Assembly (NCBI RefSeq): GCF_001653715.1
Contig: NZ_LWHQ01000037.1
Location: 56,327-120,326, forward strand
Source of the DNA: Methylobacterium platani
GTDB lineage: Bacteria; Pseudomonadota; Alphaproteobacteria; Rhizobiales; Beijerinckiaceae
DNA length: 64,000 bases
Direction of reading: 5' to 3'
Shown here piece by piece: positions 10,085 through 19,905 of this stretch. The notes under the pieces were generated by a model. It searched no databases and was not told the DNA's origin. It was given only the letters and a program-made list of their open reading frames with translations. Every line of letters begins with the position of its first letter. Positions within the stretch are counted from its first letter, which is position 1. The position numbers and the translations under genes were made by a program.

Positions 10085-10615
10085 TCAGGCGGCGTCCAGG
10101 CTCTCGAGCACCAGGCTGCCGTTGGTGTAGACGCAGATCTCGGCGGCGATCCGCATGGCGCGGCGCACGATCGCCTCGGCGTCGAGGTCCTGCTCCTCCA
10201 GCGCCCGGGCGGCGGCGAGCGCGTAGTTGCCGCCGGACCCGATCGCCATCACGCCGCCCTCGGGCTCCAGCACGTCGCCGGCGCCCGACAGAAGCAGGCT
10301 CACGTCCTTGTCGGCGACCAGCATCATCGCCTCGAGGCGGCGCAGGTAGCGGTCGGTGCGCCAATCCTTGGTCAGCTCGACGCAGGCCCGGGTGAGCTGG
10401 CCCGGATACTGCTCGAGCTTGGCTTCCAGCCGCTCGAACAGCGTGAAGGCGTCGGCGGTGGCGCCGGCGAAGCCCCCGATCACCGAACCCTTGGCGAGGC
10501 GCCGGACCTTGCGGGCATTGCCCTTGACGATGGTCTGGCCGAGGCTGACCTGCCCGTCGCCCCCGATCACCACCCGGCCGCCCTTGCGCACCATCAGGAT
10601 CGTCGTCGCATGCAT
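10085..10615 (-). CDS. hslV: ATP-dependent protease peptidase subunit HslV
   Basis: 176 aa from the ATG at 10615. It is the proteasome-like threonine peptidase of the HslUV complex. The mature N-terminus is Thr4 in M-H-A-T-T-I-L-M-V, equivalent to Thr1 of the E. coli enzyme, and 'GGDGQVSLGQT' follows as in the family. A longer in-frame start upstream would only add a propeptide-like leader. I prefer 10615 because homology begins there, but a start some 10-15 codons further up cannot be excluded. An 18-bp perfect GC palindrome (10616-10633) abuts the start codon. Confidence 0.94.
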   Translation of the reverse strand: MHATTILMVRKGGRVVIGGDGQVSLGQTIVKGNARKVRRLAKGSVIGGFAGATADAFTLFERLEAKLEQYPGQLTRACVELTKDWRTDRYLRRLEAMMLVADKDVSLLLSGAGDVLEPEGGVMAIGSGGNYALAAARALEEQDLDAEAIVRRAMRIAAEICVYTNGSLVLESLDAA

Positions 10616-10829
10616 GCGGGGGGCGCCCCCCGCGTCGTCGTTGGCCAAGGATGTCTCTCCGGACAGGCTGTCTCTCGTCGTGCTGCGGCGTAGGTGGGGG
10701 TTGCGGGCGCGTTCGTCCAGCGGGGCGGGGTGCGGGGCGGCGATCCGGGTGCGGGGCGGCCTGTCTGACGTAGGGTGATGTGCTACGATGCGGCGACTCA
10801 ACTCTTCGACCGCGTCAGCCAAAATCCCG

Positions 10830-11063
10830 ATGCCTCACGGCGATCCGAAACACCGCGCCAAACGGTTCAACGAGGGTGCCAAGTTGCTCGCCTCCTTGTT
10901 CAACTCGCTGGCGATCGCGGTCTTCGGTGCTGCCTTCGTCATCCCGATCACACAGGGACGCTACGACGTCTTCGCCCATGGCGGGGGACTTCTCCTTGTC
11001 GCGGGTGTATGCTTCCACCTCGCCGGTCAGACCGCGCTGCGCTTCCTCAGATCGGAGGACTGA
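10830..11063 (+). CDS. Small two-helix membrane protein
   Basis: 77 aa from the ATG at 10830 (MPHGDPKHRAKR). A basic N-terminus is followed by two hydrophobic segments (about 'LLASLFNSLAIAVFGAAFVI' and 'GGLLLVAGVCFHLAGQ'). It is divergent from hslV and only 5 bp before the next small membrane gene. The family is not recognised. The basic tail plus two short helices would suit an accessory subunit or a toxin-like peptide, but nothing proves either. Confidence 0.6.
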   Translation: MPHGDPKHRAKRFNEGAKLLASLFNSLAIAVFGAAFVIPITQGRYDVFAHGGGLLLVAGVCFHLAGQTALRFLRSED

Positions 11064-11068
11064 CACCG

Positions 11069-11209
11069 ATGACCATCGCCTATGCCTGGCAGATTCTCGG
11101 CGTGAGCGCCGCGCTCATTACCGGAGGGCTCCTCGCCCTCAAGGTCGCGTCGGATATCTACGACCGCAGGACGCGGGAGATCGAGGAGCGGCGGGCCGCC
11201 GGGGAATGA
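11069..11209 (+). CDS. 46-aa single-pass membrane peptide
   Basis: Starts MTIAYAWQILG. One transmembrane helix covers residues ~4-26, followed by a charged Arg/Glu-rich tail. It follows the 77-aa membrane protein with a 5-bp gap and an aggaggac-like ribosome-binding site inside the upstream gene's end (atcggaggactga), so the pair is almost certainly one operon. Function unknown. Confidence 0.6.
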   Translation: MTIAYAWQILGVSAALITGGLLALKVASDIYDRRTREIEERRAAGE

Positions 11210-11308
11210 CGGCCGCGGCCCTGTCCACCAGCTCGGTTCGGGCAGGCATCGGGTTTGCGGCCCTTCTTCGTCCATCATCCCGCTGCAACCGTCGAGAAAG
11301 CCGGCGCC

Positions 11309-11821
11309 ATGCTGATCGTGTTCGCCGGCCTGCCCGGGACCGGCAAGACCACCATCTCCCGCGCCGTCGCCAAGGCCCTCGCGGCGACCCATCTGCGCGT
11401 CGACGTCATCGAGCAGGCGATCCGGGATGCGGGCGTGCCGGCCGGCGCCGTGGGCGCGTCCGGCTACGGGGTGGCGCAGGCCCTGGCCGGCGCGAACCTG
11501 AGCGACGGGCGGATCGTCGTGGCCGATTGCGTCAATCCGGTCGCGGCCAGCCGCTTGGGATGGCGGGCCGTGGCCGCCCGTGCCGGGGTGCGGCTGGTCG
11601 AGGTCGAGGTCGTGTGCTCGGACGCCGAGGAGCATCGCCGCCGGGTCGAGGGGCGGGTCTCCGACATTCCGGGCCTCGTCCCGCCCTCGTGGGAGGCGAT
11701 CCGGCGCATCGACTACGAGCCGTGGGACGGGTCGCGCCTCGTCATCGACAGCGCGACCTTGTCGCCCTCGGAGGCTGTTGCCGCCGTGTTGGGGATCGTG
11801 GCGCAAGACCGGCCGGACTGA
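11309..11821 (+). CDS. AAA-type P-loop kinase-like ATPase
   Basis: 170 aa. It opens with a Walker A motif GLPGTGKT (residues 7-14) directly after the first strand, as in adenylylsulfate kinase, shikimate kinase and zeta-toxin-type kinases. 'RIVVADCVNP' gives the second strand, and an Arg-rich lid ('EEHRRRVEGRVSD') follows. The fold is that of a small-molecule P-loop kinase; the substrate is not evident. The ATG at 11309 was chosen because the P-loop must sit near the N-terminus. Confidence 0.75.
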   Translation: MLIVFAGLPGTGKTTISRAVAKALAATHLRVDVIEQAIRDAGVPAGAVGASGYGVAQALAGANLSDGRIVVADCVNPVAASRLGWRAVAARAGVRLVEVEVVCSDAEEHRRRVEGRVSDIPGLVPPSWEAIRRIDYEPWDGSRLVIDSATLSPSEAVAAVLGIVAQDRPD

Positions 11822-11878
11822 GAGCCTGTTCGAGCGATTGCATCGCTCGGTCTGGACCACGGGCCGACAACTCTCCTC

Positions 11879-11914
11879 GTCATCCCGGGGCCGCGCAGCG
11901 GAACCCGGGATGAC
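11879..11914. repeat. REP-like palindrome, intact copy
   Basis: Perfect 11-bp inverted arms GTCATCCCGGG (11879-11889) and CCCGGGATGAC (11904-11914) enclose gccgcgcagcggaa. It sits between convergent genes and shares its core with 8656-8690. It could act as a bidirectional transcript end. Confidence 0.8.
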
Positions 11915-11938
11915 ATCGAGGATGTCGATTCGGTCGGA

Positions 11939-12430
11939 TCACTCAAACGAGCCCTGTGGCCCATACACTGGAGTATCAGGGCCGGCTTTTCCGAGGGAGG
12001 CCTCCAGTCGCCTCCGCGCCTCGGCTTTCACCTCAGCCATCGTCTCCCATGGGCTCGGCCCGCTCTCGAGGCCGTCGCGAACCAGCCTGCGCAACTCTTC
12101 GGTCGACAGGCCGTGCGTGTCGTCTTCGACCAAGGTTACGGCCCCTGCGCAGGCTCGTGACTGCGTGTCGTGGACAAGCGTGTTGCCGGGCTCTTCGGGA
12201 AGCAACCGCCGATCGTCCTCCGGACTAGGCACCGAACACCCGACATGGGCAAGATCGACCGCCTTCACCGTTGCCAGCGCGCCCATCGGCTCCGGAAACT
12301 CTACGTCATAAGCCTCGCCCCCGTGCCACACGGCAACGACCGTGCCTTCGGTGCCCGCCGGCATCGTCTGTCCGTCATCGGTCGTCACGGCGGCCAGGAT
12401 GCGCACGTCGTCGAGTTCTCGGATCAGCAT
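11939..12430 (-). CDS. DUF4926-like protein with C-terminal antitoxin-like segment
   Basis: 163 aa from the ATG at 12430. Residues 1-63 match the DUF4926 pattern: 'MLIRELDDVRIL', then 'MPAGTEGTVVAVWHGGEAYDVEFPEP', a small beta-barrel. Residues ~105-140 ('LSTEELRRLVRDGLESG...AEVKAEARRRL') resemble the C-terminal toxin-binding helix of ParD/CopG antitoxins. No RelE/ParE toxin is next to it. The start lies 8 bp after the helicase gene, so it is the second gene of that operon. A fusion or a degraded toxin-antitoxin locus is inferred, not shown. Confidence 0.6.
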   Translation of the reverse strand: MLIRELDDVRILAAVTTDDGQTMPAGTEGTVVAVWHGGEAYDVEFPEPMGALATVKAVDLAHVGCSVPSPEDDRRLLPEEPGNTLVHDTQSRACAGAVTLVEDDTHGLSTEELRRLVRDGLESGPSPWETMAEVKAEARRRLEASLGKAGPDTPVYGPQGSFE

Positions 12431-12438
12431 GCCGGCCC

Positions 12439-13542
12439 CTACACCACCACGGTGATCGCCTCCGCCGCCCGGGTCAGGGCCGTGTAGAGCCAGCGCGCCC
12501 GGTGCTCGCGGAAGGCGTAGGATTCGTCGAACAAAACGACCTTGTCCCACTGCGAACCCTGCGCCTTGTGCACGGTGAGCGCGTAGCCGTAGGTGAATTC
12601 CTCGGTTTCGCGGCGTAGGATCGCCGGCACCTCCTCCTCGCTGCCGGCGATGATCGAGCGCAGGACCCGGATGTCCTGGGGCTTGCGGCGCAGCGCCGGA
12701 TCGTCCTCCGGCACCACCTCGAGGCGCACGAGGTCGGGGCGGGGGGCGGCACGCAGGGCCTGGACGGTCCAGGTCGAGCCGTTGAGCAGGCCCTTGGTGC
12801 GGTCGTTGCGCAGGCAGACCAGCTTCTCGCCCACCGCCGGCATCGGGTCGACGTGGCCGACCAGCTCGCGGATGCGGCCGTTATAGAGCCGCCGCGTGCG
12901 ATTCATCCCGACCAGCACCTGGTCGGCGGCGAGCACCGTCTGCGGGTCGATGTCGCGGCGCGGGATCACCCGGCTCTCGCCGTAGGCGCCGAGTTCCAGC
13001 CGTCCGCCCTCCCGCACCGTCATGGCGAGGCGCACGATCGGGTTGTCGGCGGCCTGGCGATGGACCTCGGTGAGCATCACGTCGGGCTCGGCCTCGGTGA
13101 AGAAGCCGCCGCCCTTCACCGGCGGCAGCTGCGCCGGATCGCCGAGCACCAGGACCGGCGTGCCGAAGGAGAGGAGGTCGTTGCCGAGGTCGCCGTCGAC
13201 CATCGAGCACTCGTCGATGACGACGAGGGCCGCCTTGCTCACCGGCCCGGTGCGGTTGAGAGTGAAGGCCGGCCCGCCCTCGGTATCCTCGCGGGTGCGG
13301 TAGATCAGGCTGTGGATGGTGGAGGCGTCCGGGCAGCCGCGGGCGCGCATGACGGAGGCCGCCTTGCCGGTATAGGCGCAGAACAGCACCCCGCCCTCGA
13401 CGTCCTCGGCGAGGCGCCGGGCGAGCGTCGTCTTGCCGGTGCCGGCGAAGCCGAACAGGCGGAAGACCTGCGGGCTGCCGCGCTTCAGCCAATCCGACAC
13501 CGCCTTGAGCGCCGCTTCCTGCTGGGGCCCGAGTTCGCTCAC
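12439..13542 (-). CDS. RecD-like ATP-dependent DNA helicase (AAA_30/UvrD_C_2)
   Basis: 367 aa from a GTG at 13542 with a gagagaag ribosome-binding site. Superfamily 1B motifs appear in order: motif I GFAGTGKT (31-38), 'FCAYTGKAASVM' (Ia), 'ALVVIDECSMVD' (II), 'VLVLGDPAQLPPV' (III), and the C-terminal 'YGYALTVHKAQGSQWDKVVLF' and 'YTALTRA' (V/VI). This is the compact single-subunit RecD/Dda-like type that appears in chromosomes and phages, probably in recombination or replication restart. The longer upstream frame is Arg-rich non-coding-like sequence. Confidence 0.88.
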   Translation of the reverse strand: MSELGPQQEAALKAVSDWLKRGSPQVFRLFGFAGTGKTTLARRLAEDVEGGVLFCAYTGKAASVMRARGCPDASTIHSLIYRTREDTEGGPAFTLNRTGPVSKAALVVIDECSMVDGDLGNDLLSFGTPVLVLGDPAQLPPVKGGGFFTEAEPDVMLTEVHRQAADNPIVRLAMTVREGGRLELGAYGESRVIPRRDIDPQTVLAADQVLVGMNRTRRLYNGRIRELVGHVDPMPAVGEKLVCLRNDRTKGLLNGSTWTVQALRAAPRPDLVRLEVVPEDDPALRRKPQDIRVLRSIIAGSEEEVPAILRRETEEFTYGYALTVHKAQGSQWDKVVLFDESYAFREHRARWLYTALTRAAEAITVVV

Positions 13543-13555
13543 GCTTCTCTCACGA

Positions 13556-15346
13556 TCACTGGGGTTTGCCGACGGTGCGGCGGGCCTGGAACGGGGCGGC
13601 CGGCGGCGCCTCCTTGCGGCGCAGGATCGCCCGGAACTCGTCGCGGCGCTCGTGGATCGACGCGATGACGAGGCCCATCGGCACCCCGACATCGACCAGC
13701 ACCGCCTCCGAGAGCTGGAGCGAGGCCTCGATCGTCTCCGGCACGGCATCGTCCACGCCCATCTCGTAGAGCGCGGTGGCGTGGCGCGCGTCGCGGGCGC
13801 GCGCCACGATGGTCAGGTCCGGCCGCTCGGCGCGGGCGGCGGCCACCACCGCCTCGACGGCGCGGGGCTGGTCGAGGGTGACGACCAGCGCCCGGGCGGT
13901 GTCGATGCCGCAGCGGCGCAGGAGGTCGGGATTGGCCGAATCGCCGAAATAGACCGGGTTGCCGAGGCGGCGCTGGTCGGAGACCCGGGCGGCATCCATG
14001 TCGAGGGCGATGTAGGGCACCTTGTGGCGAGCCAGCATCTCGGCGACGAGCCGGCCGACCCGGCCGTAGCCGGCGACGATCACCCGGCCGGGCTGGCGCT
14101 CCGCCGGCGGCGGCTCGGCCCGGGCCCGTCCGAGGGAGGTCCGGTCGATCCGCCGGCCGAGGCGGCGGGCGAGCGCCGCGAGGCCCGGGATCATCACCAT
14201 CGTGGCGGTGGTGACGACGAGCGCCGCCTGGCCGAGATCCTCCGGCACGAGGCCGGCGGCGAGCGCGCTGCCGACGAGCACGAAGGCGAACTCGCCCCCG
14301 GGCCCGAGCAGGAGGGCGGATTCGAGGGCCACCGCCCGGGGCAGGCGCAACGCCGTTCCGATCGCGACGATCACCCCGCCCTTGAGGACGAGGAGGCCGA
14401 GGGCGAGGCCGAGGATGGTCAGCGGCGTCTTCATCAGCACCGCCGGGTCGATCCCCATGCCGACCGAGACGAAGAACACGCCGAGAAGCAGGCCCTTGAA
14501 CGGGTCGATCGTCGCCTCGATCGCCCGGCGGTACTCGGTCTCGGCCAAGAGCAGCCCGGCCACGAAGGCGCCGAGCGTCATCGACAACCCGCTCGCCGCG
14601 GCCACCAGGGCGGTCGCCGCGATGACGAGGAGGCAGGCCGCCATGAAGAGTTCGGGGCTGCGGGTGCGCGCGACGAGCTGGAACAGCGGCCTCAGGCCCA
14701 GCCGCCCGGCGCCGACCAGCAGAGCGAGCGCCACCGCCGCCTGGCCGAGCGCCAGCGCGAGGCCGGTCAGCGCGTCGCTGTCCTTGCGGCCGAGCACCGC
14801 GATGGCGAACAGGACGGGCGCGACGGCGAGGTCCTGGAACAGCAGCACCGCGAAGCTCGCCCGGCCGGCCGGGGTGTTGAGCCGCTTCTGCTCGGCGAGC
14901 ACCGGCAGGACGATGGCGGTGGAGGACAAAGCCAGCGCCAGCCCGACCAGGATCGCCGCGAGGGGCGAGACGTCGAGCGCCATCAGCACCGCCCCGACGA
15001 GCAGGCTCGACACCACCACCTGCAGCGAGCCGAGGCCGAAGACGAGGCGGCGCAGGATGCGCAGGCGCTCCCACGACAGCTCGACCCCGATCATGAACAT
15101 CAGGAACACCACGCCGAGCTCGGCGAGGTGGGCGATCTCGGTGCGGCTCGAGATCGTCACCACGCCGAGCCACGGCACCGTCTCGGCGAGCCGCCCGAGG
15201 CCCGACGGTCCGAGGAGCGCGCCCGCCCCGATGAAGCCGAGGACCGGGCTGATGCGCAGGCGGTGGAACAACGGCACCACGATCCCGGCCGTGACCAGGA
15301 ACAGGATGACCTCCTTGTAGGAGCCGGACGCGGCGTGCTCGGTCAT
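13556..15346 (-). CDS. CPA2 monovalent cation:proton antiporter (KefB/KefC type)
   Basis: 596 aa from the ATG at 15346. Residues ~10-395 comprise about 12 hydrophobic helices of the Na+/H+ exchanger fold, starting 'VILFLVTAGIVVPLF'. At about residue 420 the RCK/TrkA-N domain starts with 'VIVAGYGRVGRL' (GxGxxG nucleotide binding). It exports K+ (or Na+) in exchange for H+ and is gated by the cytosolic NAD-binding domain, as in glutathione-gated Kef systems. No KefF/KefG partner is adjacent. It is encoded 13 bp upstream of the helicase start. Confidence 0.9.
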   Translation of the reverse strand: MTEHAASGSYKEVILFLVTAGIVVPLFHRLRISPVLGFIGAGALLGPSGLGRLAETVPWLGVVTISSRTEIAHLAELGVVFLMFMIGVELSWERLRILRRLVFGLGSLQVVVSSLLVGAVLMALDVSPLAAILVGLALALSSTAIVLPVLAEQKRLNTPAGRASFAVLLFQDLAVAPVLFAIAVLGRKDSDALTGLALALGQAAVALALLVGAGRLGLRPLFQLVARTRSPELFMAACLLVIAATALVAAASGLSMTLGAFVAGLLLAETEYRRAIEATIDPFKGLLLGVFFVSVGMGIDPAVLMKTPLTILGLALGLLVLKGGVIVAIGTALRLPRAVALESALLLGPGGEFAFVLVGSALAAGLVPEDLGQAALVVTTATMVMIPGLAALARRLGRRIDRTSLGRARAEPPPAERQPGRVIVAGYGRVGRLVAEMLARHKVPYIALDMDAARVSDQRRLGNPVYFGDSANPDLLRRCGIDTARALVVTLDQPRAVEAVVAAARAERPDLTIVARARDARHATALYEMGVDDAVPETIEASLQLSEAVLVDVGVPMGLVIASIHERRDEFRAILRRKEAPPAAPFQARRTVGKPQ

Positions 15347-15498
15347 CGGGAGCGGCGGGGCCTCTCGGATCGCGGATGGGGGGCGCCCCGGCGCGAGGCG
15401 CAGCCGGGGCTCGAGGCCGCCATCATGCGGAGGGAGGCCGGCGGGGCAAGCCGAAAGGGAGGCGCGGCCGGCGCTTTCGCGGCCGCCGGCCGGGTTTT

Positions 15499-16803
15499 TC
15501 AATCCAGGGTCGCGAGCGCCGCCGCCAGATCCGCCGCCAGGTCCTCCGGATGCTCGATGCCGATCGAGACCCGGATCGTCGCGTCGGTGACGCCGAGGCG
15601 GTCGCGCACCGCCTTCGGCACCCCCGAATGGGTGGTGGAGGCCGGGTGGCTCGCGAGCGATTCGGTGCCCCCTAAGCTCACCGCGAGCTTGAACAGCTGG
15701 AGCGCGTTCAGCACCCGGAACGCCTCCGGCTCACCGCCCGCGACGTCGAACGAGAAGGTCGAGCCCGGGGCGGCGCATTGCGCGGCGTAGACCCGCGCCG
15801 CGCCGGAGCCGGGCTCGAGGTGGCCGAGATGGTGGAGCCGCGTCACCTTCGGATGGGCGCGCAGGCGTTCGGCGATGATCTCGCCGTTGCGGTTCGCCTT
15901 CTCCATCCGGAGCGTCAGGGTCTCGAGCGAGCGCCCGAGCATCCAGCACGAATGCGGGTCGAGCTGGGTGCCGATTGCGGAGCGCAGGAGCCGCACCGGC
16001 TTCATCCGGGCCGCCGAGCCGAGCGCCGCCCCGGCGATGAGGTCGGAATGGCCGCCGACGTATTTCGTCAGCGAGTAGACCGAGATGTCGGCGCCAAAGC
16101 GCAAGGGATGCTGGAAGAGCGGGCCGAGGAGCGTGTTGTCGCAGACCACGACCGGCGCCTGCCCGCCCTGGCGGGCGCCGATCCGGTCGGCCGCCCCGCG
16201 CACCAGCGCGAGGTCGACGAGCGTGTTCAGCGGGTTGGACGGCGTCTCGACCATCACGACGCTGACCCGCCCGCCGCTCTCCTTGGCCAGCGCCTCCGCG
16301 GCGTCCGCCGCCGCCGCGACGCTCGCCTCGTCGGTGCCGTCCTGGAAGCCGACCGCGCCGATGCCGAACCCGGCCAGCGTCTTGGCGATCAGCGTCTCGG
16401 TGCCGCCGTAGAGCGGCTGCGAGTGCAGCACCACGTCGCCGGGCCGGGCATGCGCCAGGATCACCGTGGCGATCGCCGACATGCCGGAGGAAAACAGCAG
16501 CGCGGCCTCCGCCTCCTCGAACACCGCCAGGCGGTCCTCGACGATCTCGCTGTTGGGGTGGTTGAAGCGGGAATAGACCAGCCCCGCCGCCTCGCCGGCC
16601 GGCGGCTCGCGCCGCCCGGAGACGTAGTCGAAGAACGCCTTGCCGTGCTCGGCGGAGGTGAACACGAAGGTCGAGGTCAGGAAGACCGGCGGCTTCACCG
16701 CCCCCTCCGACAGGGCGGGGTCGTAGCCGTAGCCGAGCATCAGGGTCTCAGGCGCCAGGCGGCGGTTGCCCAATCGGTCCTTGTGGTAGCGGTCGTCCGA
16801 CAT
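15499..16803 (-). CDS. Cystathionine gamma-synthase-family PLP enzyme
   Basis: 434 aa, cytosolic, fold type I. The PLP lysine is K247 in SVYSLTKYVGGHSD. 'YSRFNHPNSEIVEDRLA', 'LFSSGMSAIATVIL', 'VVMVETPSNPLN' and 'CDNTLLGPLFQHPL' are standard family blocks. 'GGTESLASHPASTTHS' near the C-terminus is the substrate-carboxylate Arg/Ser loop seen in methionine gamma-lyase and O-acetyl-homoserine enzymes. Synthase and lyase functions cannot be told apart by eye. The start at 16803 was chosen because upstream sequence lacks homology. 152 bp separate it from the antiporter gene. Confidence 0.88.
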   Translation of the reverse strand: MSDDRYHKDRLGNRRLAPETLMLGYGYDPALSEGAVKPPVFLTSTFVFTSAEHGKAFFDYVSGRREPPAGEAAGLVYSRFNHPNSEIVEDRLAVFEEAEAALLFSSGMSAIATVILAHARPGDVVLHSQPLYGGTETLIAKTLAGFGIGAVGFQDGTDEASVAAAADAAEALAKESGGRVSVVMVETPSNPLNTLVDLALVRGAADRIGARQGGQAPVVVCDNTLLGPLFQHPLRFGADISVYSLTKYVGGHSDLIAGAALGSAARMKPVRLLRSAIGTQLDPHSCWMLGRSLETLTLRMEKANRNGEIIAERLRAHPKVTRLHHLGHLEPGSGAARVYAAQCAAPGSTFSFDVAGGEPEAFRVLNALQLFKLAVSLGGTESLASHPASTTHSGVPKAVRDRLGVTDATIRVSIGIEHPEDLAADLAAALATLD

Positions 16804-17083
16804 GCGGGGCCTCGCTCCGGTCTGGTGGCGCCGCCGCGAGGCGGCCTCGGGTTTCGGGCGCGGCGATCGCGCCACAGGCGTCAGTTCTAACGCGGCACCC
16901 GGCGTTTTGCGGTGCGTAAAGCGCCGCCCGGACGCTGCGCCGCGGGGGGCGCCGCTCGCCCAAGGCGCATTTTCGGCGCAAAACCCCCGTAACGTGAAGG
17001 ATTGAGATTCCGTGTACGCGGCCGCGACCCCGGGCGGCCAGGGATCCCGGGCGGTCAGACGGGGAGTGGTGCGAGGAGTGGTG

Positions 17084-18310
17084 ATGAGCCGACAGCCTCC
17101 CGATCGGGTGGTGGTGCGCGAGAAGCGCGCCTGGACCGACGAGACCGATGCCTGGAAGCAGGACCGGGCGATCCGCAAGGGCTACCGCATCCGCTGGGGC
17201 TACGTCGCCATCGCGTATCTCGTCGAGGCGCTGGTGATCTGCACCTCGCTCGCCGGCGCCTGGTTCTTCGCCGAGACCTACGCGAACCCCAACGACCAGA
17301 GCTTCTGGTTCATGCTGCTGGCGCCGATCGTCTACGCGGCGATCGAGCTGTGCCGGGTGCCGCTCGGCATCCTGATCCGGGTGCAGCGCGACTGGCTGAT
17401 CAAGGGCCTGGCGATCGTCGGCATCGTGATGGCGGCGGGCGTGACCACCAAGTCGGTGTCGCAGCTCGGCGAGATGATGTTCCATCCCCGCCTCGCCGAG
17501 GCCTCGAAGGCCCGCACGATCCTGAAAGAGGCGGAGGCCGACCGGGGCACCATCGACAACCGCATCGCCCAGGCCGATGCCCGGGTGGCGCAATACGCGG
17601 CCGAGGCCGCTTCGCTCGAGAAGCGCACCGCCGAGGCCTCGTCGCAGCTCGCCGGCCTGCCGGGCCAGCGCTGCGAGCGCCTGTCGGGCACCAACAGTCG
17701 GGGCAGGCGCTACAATTACCTGCGCTGCGTCACCGATCCGCGCACCGCCACCATCGCCGGCAGCCTGAAGAGCGCGGGCGACGAGCGGGCGGTGGTGGCG
17801 AAGAACCTCACGGAAGCCCGCGCCGCCCGGGCCCAGCTCGACCGCGCCGCCGCCGACCGCCGGGTGACGGAGGCGGAAGGAGCGTATCGCGACGCGGTGC
17901 GGCGCTCGCAACTGCACTCCTTCACGGCGATGGTCTACGGCGCCGACCCGGTCGACGTCACCGACCAGCAGGTCCACGCCTTCCTGCGCATCTTCGTCTT
18001 CGCGCCCGCGCTCTGCGCCGCCTTCGCCTCGACGCTGCTGGCGCTCTGCGCGGTCCAGGTGCGCAAGACCTACCGCGACGAGGACGACCTCGACGCGGTG
18101 ATGCAGGCCGAGGGCGTGCCGCTGCTGCTCAACCAGATCGCCGAGAGCCGGATGGTGATGAACGACGCGGAGCGGGCGGTGCGGGAGGCGGTGGCCTCGG
18201 GCGCCGCGATCCCCCTCGACCAGCGCCGCTCGCCGACCGTGCCGCAGGCCGGCACGCCCCCGGCACCGCCGGCACGCGACGACGACCGCATCGAGAGGCC
18301 GAGACCGTGA
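17084..18310 (+). CDS. Membrane protein with four helices and a central coiled coil
   Basis: 408 aa. Predicted helices lie at ~40-63, 74-98, 106-120 and ~305-330. Between helices 3 and 4 there is a long Ala/Glu/Arg coiled-coil region (~135-290) containing a two-cysteine hairpin (GQRCERLSG...YLRCVTD). The Pro-rich C-terminus is cytosolic by the positive-inside rule. I do not recognise the family. The start is ATG 17084 (GTG 17081 is also possible). Its stop overlaps the start of the next gene by 4 bp (GTGA), so the two proteins are translationally coupled and probably form a complex. Confidence 0.72.
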   Translation: MSRQPPDRVVVREKRAWTDETDAWKQDRAIRKGYRIRWGYVAIAYLVEALVICTSLAGAWFFAETYANPNDQSFWFMLLAPIVYAAIELCRVPLGILIRVQRDWLIKGLAIVGIVMAAGVTTKSVSQLGEMMFHPRLAEASKARTILKEAEADRGTIDNRIAQADARVAQYAAEAASLEKRTAEASSQLAGLPGQRCERLSGTNSRGRRYNYLRCVTDPRTATIAGSLKSAGDERAVVAKNLTEARAARAQLDRAAADRRVTEAEGAYRDAVRRSQLHSFTAMVYGADPVDVTDQQVHAFLRIFVFAPALCAAFASTLLALCAVQVRKTYRDEDDLDAVMQAEGVPLLLNQIAESRMVMNDAERAVREAVASGAAIPLDQRRSPTVPQAGTPPAPPARDDDRIERPRP

Positions 18311-18978
18311 GCTACCACGCACCGGGCACGCCGGAGAACGTCGCGCTCGCCCAGCACGTCAACGGGCGCCTGCGGGCCGAGGCCCGGATCTCCAACGCCC
18401 GCGCCTTCCTGTTCCGGGCGATCGGGTTCGGGGCGTTCGTCGGGCTGGCGGGCGCAGGCCTCGGCGCCGCCTTCTACGGCTACGCCACGATGAACGAGGT
18501 CGGCAGCGCCTCCGACAAGCTCGCCAAGGCCCTGACCCAGGCCCTCGAGACCACGACGCTCAAGACGAGCGGCGAGGTCCGGCTCACCGACAACACCCTC
18601 AAGATCGAAGGCGGCCTCCCGGCGGCGAAGACGAAGGGCGAGGGACGGCCCGACATCGCCGCGATCACCGGCAACCAGGGCAAGACCGAGGCGCCGGCGA
18701 GCGCCGCGGCGGCCATCCGCACCAGCTTCACGGTGTTCAAGGTCGTGCCCTATCTCGACGGCTCGATCGTCACCGGCTGGGACTTCAAGGGCGACGAGCA
18801 GAAGCCCGAGAAGCAGTATTGCTACGTGAGCCGGCCCCAGACCTTCGGCGACGGCAACACCTCGACGACGACCACGGTCGCGATCAACGGCGAGGTCCTG
18901 CTGCAGCCGGCCCGCTCCGAGGTGAACTTCGCGACGATCGCCCGCAGCTGCGTGTGGTTCGATCCGTCGAAGCCGTGA
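18307..18978 (+). CDS. Single-pass membrane protein coupled to the preceding gene
   Basis: 223 aa from the GTG at 18307, overlapping the upstream stop. One transmembrane helix spans about residues 35-58 (AIGFGAFVGLAGAGLGAAFY); the remainder is a predicted periplasmic domain with two cysteines (QYCYVSRP and ARSCVWFD) that could form a disulphide. Nothing in it is a recognised family. Its partner upstream supplies four more helices. A MoxR ATPase follows after 78 bp. Confidence 0.7.
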   Translation: MSYHAPGTPENVALAQHVNGRLRAEARISNARAFLFRAIGFGAFVGLAGAGLGAAFYGYATMNEVGSASDKLAKALTQALETTTLKTSGEVRLTDNTLKIEGGLPAAKTKGEGRPDIAAITGNQGKTEAPASAAAAIRTSFTVFKVVPYLDGSIVTGWDFKGDEQKPEKQYCYVSRPQTFGDGNTSTTTTVAINGEVLLQPARSEVNFATIARSCVWFDPSKP

Positions 18979-19056
18979 GGCGGGCGGGGCTCGCCAGCGC
19001 CGCCGTCCCCGCATAGGGTCGGGTCAATTCCTTCGAGCAGGACTGACGCGAGCCCG

Positions 19057-19902
<846 letters not shown>

Positions 19903-19905
19903 CCG

